Positions 36,522 to 48,507 of a stretch of 64,000 nucleotides of DNA are shown piece by piece. A program made the translations under genes and the position numbers. The notes under the pieces are model-generated. The model was not told the DNA's origin, did not search any database, and worked only from the letters and a program-made list of their open reading frames with translations. How positions within the stretch are numbered: position 1 is the stretch's first letter; every line of letters begins with the position of its first letter. The stretch lies in the NCBI GenBank assembly GCA_947044405.1, contig CAMRHE010000650.1, forward strand, positions 1 through 64,000, read 5' to 3'. The stretch is from Leptodactylus fallax (Eukaryota > Chordata > Amphibia > Anura > Leptodactylidae).

Positions 36522-36698
36522 AGTGGAAGAGTGAAGAAATCAGGCGATACCTTTTAGAGGCTAACTGAATATATTTATAAGTAAGCTTTCAGGAGTACTA
36601 GCTCCCTTCATCAGACATGGTGTACTCCTGAAAGCTTACTTATAAATATACTCAGTTAGCCTCTAAAAGGTATCGCCTGATTTCTTCACTCTTCCACT
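36522..36698. repeat. Near-perfect palindrome, 77-bp arms
   Basis: Left arm 36522-36598 and right arm 36622-36698 are reverse complements with one difference. A 23-bp loop reads TAGCTCCCTTCATCAGACAT. See findings. Confidence 0.95.
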
Positions 36699-37467
36699 AC
36701 TTTCAATGGCTAACACGGTACAACATTAGACTACTTTCACATAGTAACAGTCAAATTCCACTTGTACTTCTCTCTTCAGTACCTTGGTTGACCAATGTAA
36801 ATCTGAAGAGTTCCATTGTCGCATAACACATTCTCCACCATAAATCCATAATGAGCAATGTTCTCTTCTCAATAGGCCCTTCTCCTCTGAATGGTTCTGG
36901 CTTTCCATTCTGGCCCTAAATCTGTGGCAGCCAGGTCACCTTGGACCTCTTAGTTCTTCATCAGCGGTGACTGTCCTGTAGCCAGCAACTCATATTTCAC
37001 TATTGTATACCCTGTCTGCTATATTGGGCATAGATTTGACTCAATCCTGTCATGATCCTGTTGACCCGATACTTGAGTGTTTTCAGAGAGACCAATAATC
37101 ACACACAACTTCCACAGGAACATTGTCACCAGTGTTTTCCTGAGGTAGCAGAGAGTCACCTTCCAACAGAACAACAATTATAAGCATACAGCCAAGACAA
37201 GTGGTCCAGCAAGAGCTCAGACTTTAATTTGTTTAAACACATTTTGGAAATCTCGAGTAAATATAGTTGCAGTTGTAAGTCCAGAAGAAAGAAATAGTAC
37301 CATACTCACCAAGTCTTCGTGGGCTCTTAGTTATGTAGCTTCATGTTATCGTGTACACTTACGATGCTATGGCAATAGTATATAGCACATAAACATTATT
37401 TAAGTTCATTACAAGAGAATGTCAGTAATGCTGGTCACTGCTACATCTATTGGTATTCAGACCTTTA
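36699..37467. other. Non-coding stretch, nothing recognised
   Basis: No frame or repeat could be supported. Confidence 0.4.
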
Positions 37468-37699
37468 GGGCTAAGGACTCACGTTGTAGAAAAGCAGCTT
37501 TTATTGGTGCAGATGTTGCTATGGTTTTTTGAGCCAAAGCCAGGTATGGATTGAGCAGAAGGAAGAAGTATAAGAGCTTCCTATACATTTACAATTCCTT
37601 TTGTAGCCACTCCTGGGTTTGGCTAAAAAAAAAAAAAAAAAACACAGCAAAGTCTGCAACAAAAAAAGCTGCTTTTCCACAACATGGGGCCTCAGCCTT
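37468..37699. mobile_element. MITE of the GGCTAAGGCCCCACGT family, uninterrupted copy
   Basis: GGGCTAAGGACTCACGTTG opens and ACATGGGGCCTCAGCC closes. The central GAAGTATAAGAGCTTCC is the intact counterpart of the site hit by the solo LTR at 43234. Confidence 0.75.
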
Positions 37700-38367
37700 A
37701 CACAATACTTTGCTGAGGCTGGTCTGATACAGATGACCTATGCTTAGGACAGATCATCAATAATTTTAGCCTACAAAACCCCTTTAAATTAAATTAGGAT
37801 ACCAAGTTTAGTGTCATTCGTCATTATCCACGTAACTCTAATAATTGAAAAAGCTGTATACACAATTCATATTTACAGTATATACATGTGATATTTCCAT
37901 TTGTTAAATGTTAGTATTTTTTATTTTATAGTTATTATATTTAAAAATTGCATTAATTTTGATAAACCTGATTTCGCAGAAATGAATAGTATCCATTTTA
38001 GACTAAGGCTGTAACATTCAGGTTGACACTGGAGGTGCCTGAATACTTACTTACTGAACTGTATCTGTTTCCAGTATTTCACATTCAGATTTTGACAACT
38101 GCCATCCTTAAACCAAACCCCCAAAGGACTATCACAACCCCCATTATGAGTGACAGCGGAAAGGAACTCTAAATCTCTTCCCATTAAAGTATTATGTCTC
38201 AGGTGCTCTGGTGTCCCATTAAGTGGTCAGGCTCATTTGGAATAAAGGCAGGATTCCTGGTGAAGATCAGAAAAAAATGCTAATTTTCAACTTCTGACAT
38301 CTGATTGTGGAAAGAGGGGAGGTATCCTGTCCTGGTGTGTGTCACAGCATCTACAGAAACCATTTTA
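37700..38367. other. Non-coding stretch with a T2-MITE tail
   Basis: About 37715-37797 ends AAAACCCCTTTAAATT, the right end of a T2-type element without a visible left end. Nothing else recognised. Confidence 0.4.
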
Positions 38368-38439
38368 GGCTAAGGCCCCACGTAGTGGGCCACAGGGAAA
38401 AACTGCGGTGGCAACGCATTGCGGTTTTTCCTGAAAAGA

Positions 38440-38784
38440 CCCCAGAGTATAATAATTGTTCATGGGTGGTCCACAATGGGGTATAATAGTGTGTTCAGGG
38501 GCCACTATGGGGCATAATAGTGTGTGCAGGGCCACTATGGCACATAATAGTTTGTGCAGGGGCCACCATGGGGCATAATAGTGTGTGTAGGAGCCACTAT
38601 GGGGCATAATAGTGTGTGCAGGGGCCACTATGGGGCATAATAGTGTGTGCAGGGGCCACTATGGGGCATGATAGTGTGTGTAGGGGCCATTATGAGGCAT
38701 GATAGTGTGTGCAGGAATACGGTTTGTGTGGGGGGGGGTGCATGTCAAATGTTCGCCTTGGGGCCATTCCTAGTTACGCCACTG
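38440..38784. mobile_element. hAT-like family A fragment with VNTR
   Basis: Joins the family at CCCAGAGTATAATAATTGTT and continues through about eight 31-bp units to the intact right end TAGTTACGCCACTG (38784). The left half is missing. It sits inside a fragment of the GGCTAAGGCCCCACGT MITE family (38371-38435). Confidence 0.8.
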
Positions 38785-39124
38785 ACCACGGCGTTTATGC
38801 TGCAGCCAAACCATGGCATTTACGCCTCAGTTAAGCTAGTTAAGTTAGTGCCCTAAATTCCTCACAAATACTGTTTCTTAAACACGGGTGCAGCTTGAAA
38901 TTTTATCTTGAGGGTCTGGTCTGGTGCTGACGGAGGAATTTGGGTGTGGATGGGTTCATTTGGGGGTATGGTCACTCTTGATAAGGGCTGTCAATAAATA
39001 TGTCAATAAATTTTTCTACATTAACCCCTTCCCGCCGCCGCCATTTTTCGATTTTCGTTTTTTGACTCTAGCCTTCCAAAAGCTATCATTTTTAATTTTT
39101 TAATTCACAGAGCCATATGAGCAC

Positions 39125-39628
39125 TTAAAGGGAGACTGTCAGCCGAAAAATCAGTATCAAACTAATGACAGTACCTTGTAGGGAAGCTTCTACATTTTCC
39201 AAAGATGACTTTTTTTTTTACTCTGCATTGCAGCTCCATTTTTATAAAAATATGTGTTTTATTGTTATGCAAATTAGCTGAAAAGGGGCTTTAGCATTGT
39301 GTCCTCTCCTGCCAGGGCTTTGCTTTCTGCTCCAGATAACCATCCCAAACTGCAGACAAAGTGTAACAAAGTAGGAGATGTCACTCAGGGAACTAGGGGA
39401 GGTGCTGGGCAGCAGTTAGGGGCAATTATCTACAGCAGAGAGTGAAGCTCCCGGAGGAGAAGACACACCACTAAAGCCCTTTTCAGCTAATTTGCATATG
39501 AATAAAATGCTGATTTTCATGAAAATGGAGCTGTAGTGTAAAAGGCTTCTTTGGGAAGTGTAGAAACAGCTCTACAAGGTACTGTTAATAGTTTGATACA
39601 AATTTTCCTGCTGACAGGCTCCCTTTAA
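39125..39628. mobile_element. T2-type MITE nested in the TTAACCCC element
   Basis: Ends TTAAAGGGAGACTGTCAGC and (inverted) TTAAAGGGAGCCTGTCAGC, TTAA both sides. Long subterminal match ACAGTACCTTGTAG. Confidence 0.92.
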
Positions 39629-40256
39629 TTTTTGCGGACAAATGTGCTTTGTAATGGTACCATTTAATAATCCGTATAATGTACTGGGAAGCAGGAAAAA
39701 AATCGGAATGGGGTGGAACTGGAGAAAAACTGTATTTATTCGACTATCTTGTGGGGTTTGTTTTTACGACATTCACTGTGCAGCCAATATGACATCCCAC
39801 CTTTTTTCTATGGGTTGGTAAGATTCTGGGTATACCATTTATATATTTTCTTTTACGTTTTAACCCCTTAAAATCCAACACTTTGCAAAAGAAATTTCTT
39901 GGAGTTGTCATATTCTTAAACCCGTAACTTTTTTATATTTCTTTGTACAGAGATGCATAAGGCGCCTTTTTTTTGCAGGATCAGATGTAATTTTTAGTTA
40001 TACCATTTTGGGGAATGTCTATTGCTTTCATCGTTTTTGAGCGACAAAACAGCAAAAAAATGGTGGTTTAGCTCACTTGATTTTATTTCCATCTACAGCA
40101 TTCACCTTATGGGAAAAATATTTTTATAAGTTTGTAGACTGGGTGTTTTTGGACACCGGTATACTTAATGTGTATGTTTTTAACTTTAAGTACTTTTATA
40201 TGGGTTCTAGGAAAAGGGGGTGACTTGAACTTTTGTTTCTTTTTTATTTTTTTACT

Positions 40257-40565
40257 TCAGGGTGGGTTCACACTTGCGCTGGCACTCCGTCCACCGCAAA
40301 TCCGACCTAAATGTTGGAAAACTGGATAGGCACTGGATAGGGGAAGGTTTTCGATGCATTGCTAAAAAAAAAAAAAAAAAAAACACTTCATGGCGCAGAG
40401 GGTGTAAGCGCACACCCGCGCATTGCTTTAAAAACCCATTCAAGTGAATGGGGTTTTAAGCAATGCGTCGCAAACCTTCCCCTATCCAGTGCCTATCCAG
40501 TTTTCCAACATTTAGGTCGGAATCACGGCAGATGGAGTGCCGCCGCAAGTGTGAACCCAGCCTGA
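40257..40565. mobile_element. Palindromic MITE with TCAGGGTGGGTTCACAC ends
   Basis: Arms of roughly 120 bp (CCTATCCAGTGCCTATCCAG, CCAACATTTAGGTCGGA) around an A-run. Candidate 3-bp duplication ACT (40254-40256, 40566-40568), compatible with PIF/Harbinger but weak. Confidence 0.8.
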
Positions 40566-41094
40566 ACTGTAATTTTTAGACCCCCTAGGGGGTCTTGAAC
40601 CCCAGGGGGTCTGGTCACTAATACAAAGCTAATGTAAAATGCTCAGCTAATTTTGATGCATTGTAAAATAGCGGCATTTGTATTACAGGATGCTTAGACC
40701 ACCGTATAATACAAGTGTATGCCAGACAAGCCTGGGGGCCTTCAATAGCAATGGATGCGGAGCTGGCAATCCACCCAAAAAGGTGGCGCCCATTCATTGT
40801 CAGGAAAATGGCACCTCGGGAGCTGATCATGGGCATTGCCACTGAGTCTCCACAGTATAATTCAGCAGAGACTCCATGGCTGTGATGGCAGCTCAGCTTC
40901 TGAGTGCCCACCCTATTTGAATACCTGACAGCCATCGTAATAGTACGACAGATGTTGGGAAAGGGTTAAACCCTGCTCATTTTTACAGGACATTCTCCCA
41001 ACCTACAGCATGTGATTCACAAATAGTACATACCTTATTTAACACATCTCAGAATTAATATCAGATCGGACTATCAGATTAACCCCCAATTTCC

Positions 41095-41580
41095 ACAGCT
41101 TCAAGCACAAACTAAAGACATATCTTTTCAGACAGGCCTATCACAATTCCTAATGTAAACCCTTCCGTAGTTAGATTCCGTAAAATGTACCCTCTGTTCA
41201 CGCTCCCACATTACCTCACAGGATATGATGCCGTATCAGACTAACTTTATATGTCCAGGCACCATCTGCACGTTAAAGGACACGACTGATGACGGATCAT
41301 ACAGCTTTATATATGTGTAATGACAGTAACCTCTATTACAAAATTGTCTGTACCATTGTACGGCTGTTGCCGCCCCTGCTACCTCTTGTGTCACCCCCTC
41401 TACCTCATAGATTGTAAGCTCTTGTGAGCAGGACCCTCAGTCCCAGTGTGTTAATTGACTATTTCTTTGTAATGTATCTTTTTGTCTGTACTTGAACCCT
41501 ACATATTGTACAGTGCTGCGGAATATGTTGGCTCTATATAAATAAAATAATAATAATAATAATTATTATTATTATTATTA
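41095..41580 (+). mobile_element. 3' tail of a LINE ending in an ATA/TAA microsatellite
   Basis: TACAGTGCTGCGGAATATGT, then TGGCTCTATATAAATAAA and (ATA)n is a recurrent frog LINE 3' end. A microsatellite tail is typical of CR1/L2-type elements. AAGCACAAACTAAAGACATA near 41104 may be the end of its ORF. Confidence 0.55.
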
Positions 41581-42123
41581 ATATAGACGACACCCACAGT
41601 TAGACGTATACCAGCCTGATGGAGGCCAAAAAAAAAAAACATTTTATGCCCAGATGAATGGGAGCCTATAGATATACAATGCACTTTCATCTGTGATAGA
41701 GAAAATGAAACAGTCACATTCGGGGTTGTACTTTATAGAAATATACAGTATGCATTATACCAGTGCCTTTATTGGGATATGTAAAGACACATAGCACCAA
41801 TTTACACATTATATAATAATAGAGAGGATACTATTTATAATGATGAGGGACGGCACTGTATATAATGATGAGGAGGACGCTGTATATTATGATGAGGGAT
41901 GGCCCCACATGTAAAGATGTGATAATTTATATAGGTAAGGGAGAGAGAGGACATGAAGTTGGCACACTGTACTGCAAATGTTATAAATCAGGCATTTGTA
42001 TGCATATATCATTATGCTCCTTTTTAATGTCTTTCTGTTTTGTTTGATTGTACATTGTACAGTTTCCCTGGCCTACTTAATTAACTATTGTATTGTTTCA
42101 AACCACTTTGCATATATGCCACT

Positions 42124-43075
42124 TTAACCCCTTAATGTTCAGCGCCATACTATTACATCACGAGTGTATAGTTAACGTAATAGTACGGCGCTGTAATGCC
42201 GCAAGTACAGGAGCTGCCATTATATTCGGCACTTGGCTGTGTAAAAAGTGAAAAAAAAACACACACACACAGTAAAAAAAGCACAAAAATAAACAAATAA
42301 TAAAAAGTAAAAAAAAAACTCACCTTTATATTTAAAAAATATATAATGTAAACAAAAAAATAAACAAACATCTTAGGTATCCCCACGTGCATATAAATCC
42401 CCATTATCCAAAAATAGCGTTCATTATTTATCCCGTACGGTGAACGCCGTACAAAAAATATACTGCAATGCGCAAATTAACATATACTGGTCACTTTGCT
42501 TTGCCCAAAAAAAAACAATAAAAAGTGACCAGAAAGTCATACTGTGCATACCAAACATTGGTACCAACAAAAAGTACAACTTGTCCCACAAATAAAGAGC
42601 CCTGACATATATATATCAACAGTACAGTAAAAAAAAACTTATAGGCGTCAGAATATGGTGACTCCAGGAAAATCGTTCATTTTAAAAAAGTGATGTAAAA
42701 GTGGTAAAACATAATAAAAACCAATATAAATATGGTATTGCCGTAATTGTAATGACCCGCTGGACAAAGCTGCCATGTCATTTTTAATGCAGAGTTAACG
42801 CCATAAAAAATCAAAATGCAAAAAATGATAATAGAATTGTGTTATTTCACATGGACCCCCAAAAAAGTAAATAAAAGCTAAATAAACATTATATGTACCC
42901 CAAAATGGTGTCAAATGAAAATACAACTCGTTACGCAAAGAATAAGCCCTCACATAGCTATGTGGGCAGAAAAATAAAAGTTATGAATTTTGGAAGACAG
43001 GGAGGGAAAATATGAAAAAAAGTTGCTGAGCATAAATATACAAACCCAGACACTTTTCCTTTGTCATTTATGTGG
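42124..43075. mobile_element. TTAACCCC element, second copy without clear right end
   Basis: TTAACCCCTTAATGTTCAGC and ATACTATTAC match the inverted right end of the 39021-40969 copy. The interior (AAAAAGTACAACTTGTCCC, CAAAATGGTGTCAAATGAAA) is a familiar dispersed frog repeat. The right terminus has been lost. Confidence 0.55.
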
Positions 43076-43126
43076 TATAAACCTTCTATTTTTTTTAAAT
43101 ATAAAGAAAGTTAAAAAAACAGCTTA

Positions 43127-44611
43127 AGGCTAAGGCCCCACGTTGCGGAAACACAGCTTTTTTTGTTGCAGATTTTGCTGCGTTTTTTTGAGCCAAAGCC
43201 AGGAGTGGATTTAGCAGCAGGTAGAAGTATAAGTGTGGTAACCAGGGGTAACCGGACTAGCTGGAACGGTGTCACATGGCAGAGTGGAAGCAGCCCTGGT
43301 ATTCCTGGTACCTCACATATCTCAATTCTTCTGGAGTACCCTTGTGCAGTGCGCAGGCTAATGACTTCTGACACAAAGTTGAGGTGAAACCAGGAAACAA
43401 ATCTTTACTGAAACAGTAGTGCAAATAAACAGTTCTCCAGACTTGCAAGTAAAGGCACATGCAGTAAGTCACTTTGGTGATGCAGTCAAAATCACAGCAA
43501 GAGATTGTCACAAGCTTGGTCTAGCCACGCTTTCTTAGCTATCTTCTGCAAATAGCAGATTTTGGGGGTTGGTTGCTACGGGCAAACAGCAGTGTAAGAA
43601 ATATACAGTCCAATGTGGGTTACTACGGATAAGAAGTCTTCACGGCTTGGCTCACCGTGGAAAAAGAAGGTTCTACTCACTCTTGGTGGTTGTAGTCCTT
43701 TTGAGGTGCCCAGGCTGGCGGAACCACTAAAGGCCTGGAGCTGGCAATGGGGCCCAATGACAATGTTCTCCCCACTGGCTATTGCAACATCTATCAGAAC
43801 AAGAGTACTTCCTCCGCGTGGACTGGGGGATAGAGAAAGATGGCGTGAACAAGTCCCTATTAAAGTAGCGCTCCAGCAATGCCGCCCGCAGGATCAGAGG
43901 TTAGCTCTTTGGCCAGGCTTGACCTTTGGGTGCGACACTTTCAAATCCCTCAGCCGGTACTACTAGGGGTCTTGTCAGCTTGTGAAGAAATGCAGTTTTG
44001 CAGATGTATGTAGTCTGGAATGACGATTAGGAGTAGTAGTTTGGAGCTCAATCCCAGAGGGGGAGAGCTTTGTAGGTTAGATCTTATCCTGTCCGAGGAC
44101 AGCATTAGACTCCCCAGAGGAAGATCCAGCCCCTCCCTCTAGAGGGAGGAGTGGAAACCCAGCAGTTCTCATGGAACTTTCTGGAAGCATCACTGAGATG
44201 CTGTGGGCTGGGCTTCCCTGGGCAGCATCATGTGACCAGACCTAGGCTTGTGACATTACAGTTAGAGAAATAGCACACAGGAATATGCATAGAAAGACAG
44301 TATTAATAAATGACAGTATATCAGAAACCAGATGTAAACATGAGTATGCATTTTCACAAAGGGATTATGAAGCCTTTGCACAATGTTGTAGAGGGGTGAA
44401 CACTGCATAATGTCCTAATGCATCGCATTGGCACAGGGCACACGAGGGCCCAAAAATCAGACAATTAATGGCCGTACTGGGACATTACATAAGAACTTCC
44501 TATATATTTCCCATTACATTTGTTGCCATTCTTTCTTGTCTTTGACTCAAAAAACCGCAGCAAATCTGCAACAAAAAAAGCTGCGTTTCCGCAAAGTGGG
44601 GCCGTAGCCTC
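43127..44611. mobile_element. MITE of the GGCTAAGGCCCCACGT family, split by a solo LTR
   Basis: Left GGCTAAGGCCCCACGTTGCG and right GTGGGGCCGTAGCC are the inverted ends. The intact copy at 37468 shows that the LTR was added at TAAG. Confidence 0.82.
43234..44489 (-). mobile_element. Solo LTR, family L (1,256 bp)
   Basis: Starts TGTGGTAACCAGGGGTAACC, ends GGCCGTACTGGGACATTACA, with TAAG duplicated at both sides (43230-43233, 44490-44493). Related to the LTR at 16177 at both ends (TGTGGTAACCAGGGG; TGGCCG..CTGGG..A.T.CA) and around the GTGCAAATAAACAG region. It is longer because of interior differences. Confidence 0.87.
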
Positions 44612-44614
44612 AGA

Positions 44615-44884
44615 CTAAGGCCCCAAACAAAAAAGTGCTGCAGGAAAAACCGCAGCGGCAACACAGAGGTTTCCTCTTTGGACTTTCTGCTTCTATTATA
44701 CCTATAGGAAAACTGCGGGTGTTTCCATAGTTATTGCAATTTCCAAAACTGCAGCAGTTTTCAAAATCTCAGCGTGTCCGCTGCACGTATTTCTCCGTAA
44801 TGTGTCAATGGGTAGCGGTATAATCCCATCCACTTTGCAGTGACTGTAAAACACCACGGGTTTTATGCAACATGGGCCCCGGCT
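44615..44884. mobile_element. MITE of the GGCTAAGGCCCCACGT family, abutting the previous copy
   Basis: GACTAAGGCCCCA opens and ACATGGGCCCCGGC closes, with the CCTATAGGAAAACTGC interior common to the family. Confidence 0.6.
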
Positions 44885-46411
44885 TTACTGTGATTTCTAC
44901 AGTATTTGATTAAAAAAGTGTAGTTCTCTTTAAAGTCTTGATGAAGTGTAAACTCACCTTATATGATTTCTTCACTTATGCACAAATGAAACACTTTTTC
45001 ACTAATACTCCCAGGGGAGAGCTGTAGCATCAAAAGGTGACGCTGTGCACTGCACACCTCCCACATGACCACTGATGGGCCTCAGCCGTTATCTGGGGGC
45101 CAGAGAAGATAGTTGATGGTCCAGGAAGAAGACCAGAAAGCCAGAGGATGCAGTGGAAAGGTTAGTGTTTTGGTTTTTTTTGTTTTTTTTTTCTGGCCTC
45201 TGATAATTATTATACACCCAAAGATACCCCAGAACATAATAATCAACTTTACTCATTAGTTTGGACAAAACTACATTTTTGTAAATTTAATCTATCTGTT
45301 GAACCCATTACTAGAATGGAGATTTCCAAGCAAGTCCAAGCTTTAATTATTTGTTTAATAATTTGTGAAAGCCTACAAAATCTGATGGGATTCTGGCTAA
45401 TCCCATCCACACTTTGGAGAAAGAAATCTGCACTGGAAAAGCTGTTTTTTCAAAAATGCTCACGTTTTTGAAATTCGCAGCACATCAATTATACCTGCGG
45501 AAATACTGGTGTTTTCCATGTACAGTATGTATAATAGGGACAGAAAGTCCACAGAGGAAAACTCTCAAAAATGCAATGAAAACCGATGCAGGAAAAAACG
45601 CAATGCATTTCCGCAGTGTTTTGCTACATGGGGCCTTAGCCGAAAGCCATGTCCCTTAAATCTTCCCTGTATGCCAACCTGTTGCAGGTTAACGTTAAGG
45701 GCCCTATTAGACAGCTCTATATTCAGGTCTAATATTGCTGCTGATCAACTGACCAATGAGTAAACGCCTGCTGGTTGGCATATAGTATCTTTTATGAAGG
45801 ATTAAAGTCACAGATTATCGGCAGCACATAACCTGTGTAATCGGGACAGTGCTGGCGATAATCCAGGCAGCTGAATGAGGAGAACTGGTCACGGTAGCTA
45901 TTGTTCCTTTCCTATTCAGTCCTTGTTGATAGCCAGAAACTGGAAATCCTCCTTTCCCTGCTTTCAATGTTTGATCAAACTGACTTCTAGTCACTTCATA
46001 TATGAGAAAGTGTATGCTACAAGAACCCATGGATTTCCAAATTCCCTAAATATTTCTAAAATGTCCTGATTGACATTTTCTTCTCATTTCCTTCCTTTTA
46101 TCTACACTGCGTCAAGTACAATAATTATTGTCTTGATATCCCATGCATCAGAATCCTTTCTATTCCAGCCTCCCCCCTTTTCTTTACGTAATATTCTTCT
46201 ACTGTTAAGAGTTATTTTTGCTCTCATATTCTTGTAAAACTGAATTGTTAATAATGGAGAACAAAGAAAAAAAGATATGGACTGCACATCCCAATCTTAT
46301 ACATTGATCCAATGCTTTTCAGCAAAATCTACAAAAATGAACATGAGGTTCTTAGTATACATATTGATCAACGTGCATAGAGCCCACTAGCCACTTCACG
46401 GCGACTTCTGT
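44885..46411. other. Non-coding stretch with one more MITE copy
   Basis: About 45371-45641 carries the family interior (GGGATTCTGGCTAATCCCAT, CATGTACAGTATGTATAATA) and the closing ACATGGGGCCTTAGCC. The rest shows nothing recognisable. Confidence 0.45.
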
Positions 46412-47390
46412 ATAGTGCTGTGATGGCGAACCTATGGCACAAGTGCCAGAGAGGGCACGTAGAGCCCTCTCAGTTGGCACGCGCGCCATCGCCATGATCG
46501 CTCACTAACGGGGAATCCTGTACCGGTTAGTGAGTGATAGCTTCTTTCAGCTATATGCAGGGCTGCTCCAGATGCAGATGAGTTAAATACAGTGATGAAG
46601 CAGGAGCCATCCGCGGACAGCCCCTGCTTCACCATTGTGTGTGAAGCACATCCTTGTCCCTGGAGCTGTGGGCGCGATGTGATGATGTCACTGACATCGC
46701 GCTTGCAGCTCCTTGAACAGTCCGGAAGAAGAGACCTCACAGAGCGGCAGTGGAGCGAGGAGGGGTAAGTATCAGTGTTTTATTATGTTAAGCTGGTTGC
46801 AGATGAAGGGGGAACATCAAACTGGAGGAAGATGAAGGGGGACATCAACCTGAGAGCAGATGAAGGGACGACATCAACCTGGTGGCAGATGAAGGGGGAA
46901 CATTAAACTGGTGGCAGATGAAGGTGTACATTAAATTGGGCGGAGATGAAAGGAGACATTAAACTGGGGGGGCAGATGAAGGGGGACATTAAACTGGGGG
47001 GGCAGATGAAGGGGGACATTAAACTGGGGGGAGATGGAGGGTGACATTAAACTGGGGGCAGCTGGAGAGGGACATTAAACTGGTGGCAAGTTGTAAGGGG
47101 ACATTAAACCGTGGGGGTAGCTGGAGGGGGACATGTCTACCTCTAGTTGCCCCCAGTTTAATGTCCCCATCCAAGTAACTTCACTGTTTAGTGCCCCCCT
47201 CCAGCTACCCCAGTTTAATGTCCACCTCTAGTTTCCCCCAGTTTAAACTGGTGCACCAGGAGAGGAGACTTCATACTGTGGGGCAATTGAAGGGGAACAT
47301 TATAAAATGGATGAGAATGGGCGGAGTCAACATAGAAGTGGGTGGAGCTAAATTTGCGGCGGCGCGCATAGCCTAATCACAGAGGTATTT
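46412..47390 (+). mobile_element. hAT-like element, family B (carries a VNTR)
   Basis: Opens with GTGATGGCGAACCTATGGCA, a text common at the ends of vertebrate hAT elements. A GC-rich block with GATGAAGCAGGAGCC, a minisatellite and the closing GGGCGGAGTCAACATAG region follow. No clean duplication was found. A second, inverted copy lies at 53690-54130. Confidence 0.65.
46795..47250 (+). repeat. Minisatellite of 29-30 bp in hAT family B
   Basis: About eleven units of GATGAAGGGGGACATTAAAC plus CTGGGGGCA. From about 47136 the unit continues in inverse orientation (CCCCCAGTTTAATGTCC), so the array contains a head-to-head switch. Confidence 0.85.
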
Positions 47391-47717
47391 TATGTAATAT
47401 CCCTTTGAACATAACATAACCAGGAAGTTATTGGCGCTGTGACCTAGTTTACCATCGTTTAGGTTGCAGTGAAAAAGAGTTTCACCAAACACCTACACAA
47501 CACATACACAAAGTCATCAATAAAGTTTACATTTAACCCTGTCACTGGCCTGTCCATACCTTTATAGAGTAAAATACTCCGACCGCCTCTCTAGCAATAT
47601 CCATTACACGCTAAAATAATAGCGATTATTACTAGAGATGAACATATAAAACATTTCTGACAGGCGGAAAAGTTCCATCAGTCAGATAACACATTGTCAC
47701 CCATTGAATGTCACCAT
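47391..47717. other. Short non-coding stretch, nothing recognised
   Basis: Separates hAT family B from the V3 recombination signal. Confidence 0.4.
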
Positions 47718-47756
47718 GATTCTTGTACAGAGCTGCAGTGTGTCAGTGTCACTGTG
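47718..47756 (-). promoter_or_regulatory. V3 recombination signal (23-RSS)
   Basis: Heptamer CACAGTG (47750-47756), 23-bp spacer, nonamer ACAAGAATC. Confidence 0.95.
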
Positions 47757-48284
47757 TCACTCACTGCACAGTAATACACAGCTGTGTCTTCCCCCTTCAC
47801 ACTCTTTATATGAAGCTGAGTAGTCAGAGAGCTTTTGTCTATACTCATTAAGTATCCTGGGTGCAGATTGTTGGTCTCAATATAGCCATAACTGCAGATC
47901 TCTAGCCCAAGTCCAGGGATTTGCTTGTACCAAATCAGAAGCTGGTAAGTTGATATTTTGTGAGTACAATTCAGGGTGACATCTTGGTCTTCTGTAACAT
48001 AAAGATCAGGATCCTGTGACACCTGAGAATCTGACTGCACATCTGGAAAAGATAAAATAACTGTAAATATTATTACTTGTGAGAATTATTTTTAGATAAC
48101 ATAATATATATTTGTGTGAATTCTATGTATGTTATGGGTATACATGTTTATGTCTAGGATCTAATAGAACATAAGATCCCAAAGTTTATTTTATCATTGA
48201 ATGATAATTAAAACCATCCTCACCTATTATAAGAGTAAGTAGTAAGAGGCCTGGAAGGATTGTTCTGCTATTACTCCACATCAT
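47757..48284 (-). CDS. T-cell receptor-like V gene segment V3, apparently functional
   Basis: Leader 48224-48284 (MMWSNSRTILPG), intron 48043-48223 with GTGAGG donor, V exon 47757-48042. Framework: LNCTHKISTY, LIWYKQIPGLGLE, TTQLHIKSVKGEDTAVYYC, then AVS. CDR2 (SYGYIETNN) differs most from the other copies, as expected for a binding loop. Frame and signal are intact. Same reservations on locus as for V1. Confidence 0.91.
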
Positions 48285-48372
48285 GTTGTACTGTGTGTTC
48301 TGCACCTTGTATTATCAGGTGTCTGAGGACTGTGAGGAGGAGATGTGACATATAGCACAGACCACATCTCAG
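48285..48372 (-). promoter_or_regulatory. V3 promoter block
   Basis: TGTGGTCTGTGC, TATATGTCACATCTCCTCC and CAGACACCTGATAATAC in the same order as V1. Confidence 0.62.
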
Positions 48373-48507
48373 TCTTTCCTCTCATGTCACATGACATACC
48401 CTAAGCATCTCATTTAACTGATTCTCTTTTTTGGAGAAAACTTTTCTTCTTCCTTTTGCTTGAATTTGTTAGTGTTTTGGTAAGTACAAAGTAGAACTAT
48501 ATAAATT

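Larger units (their letters stand above)
39021..40969. mobile_element. TTAA-flanked element with TTAACCCC ends (piggyBac-like)
   Basis: Left end TTAACCCCTTCCCG and, inverted, right end TTAACCCTTTCCCAACATC, both at TTAA. It is 1.95 kb only because two MITEs lie within it. No transposase frame. CCC-starting ends with TTAA duplication are piggyBac-like, but assignment without an autonomous relative is tentative. Confidence 0.7.
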
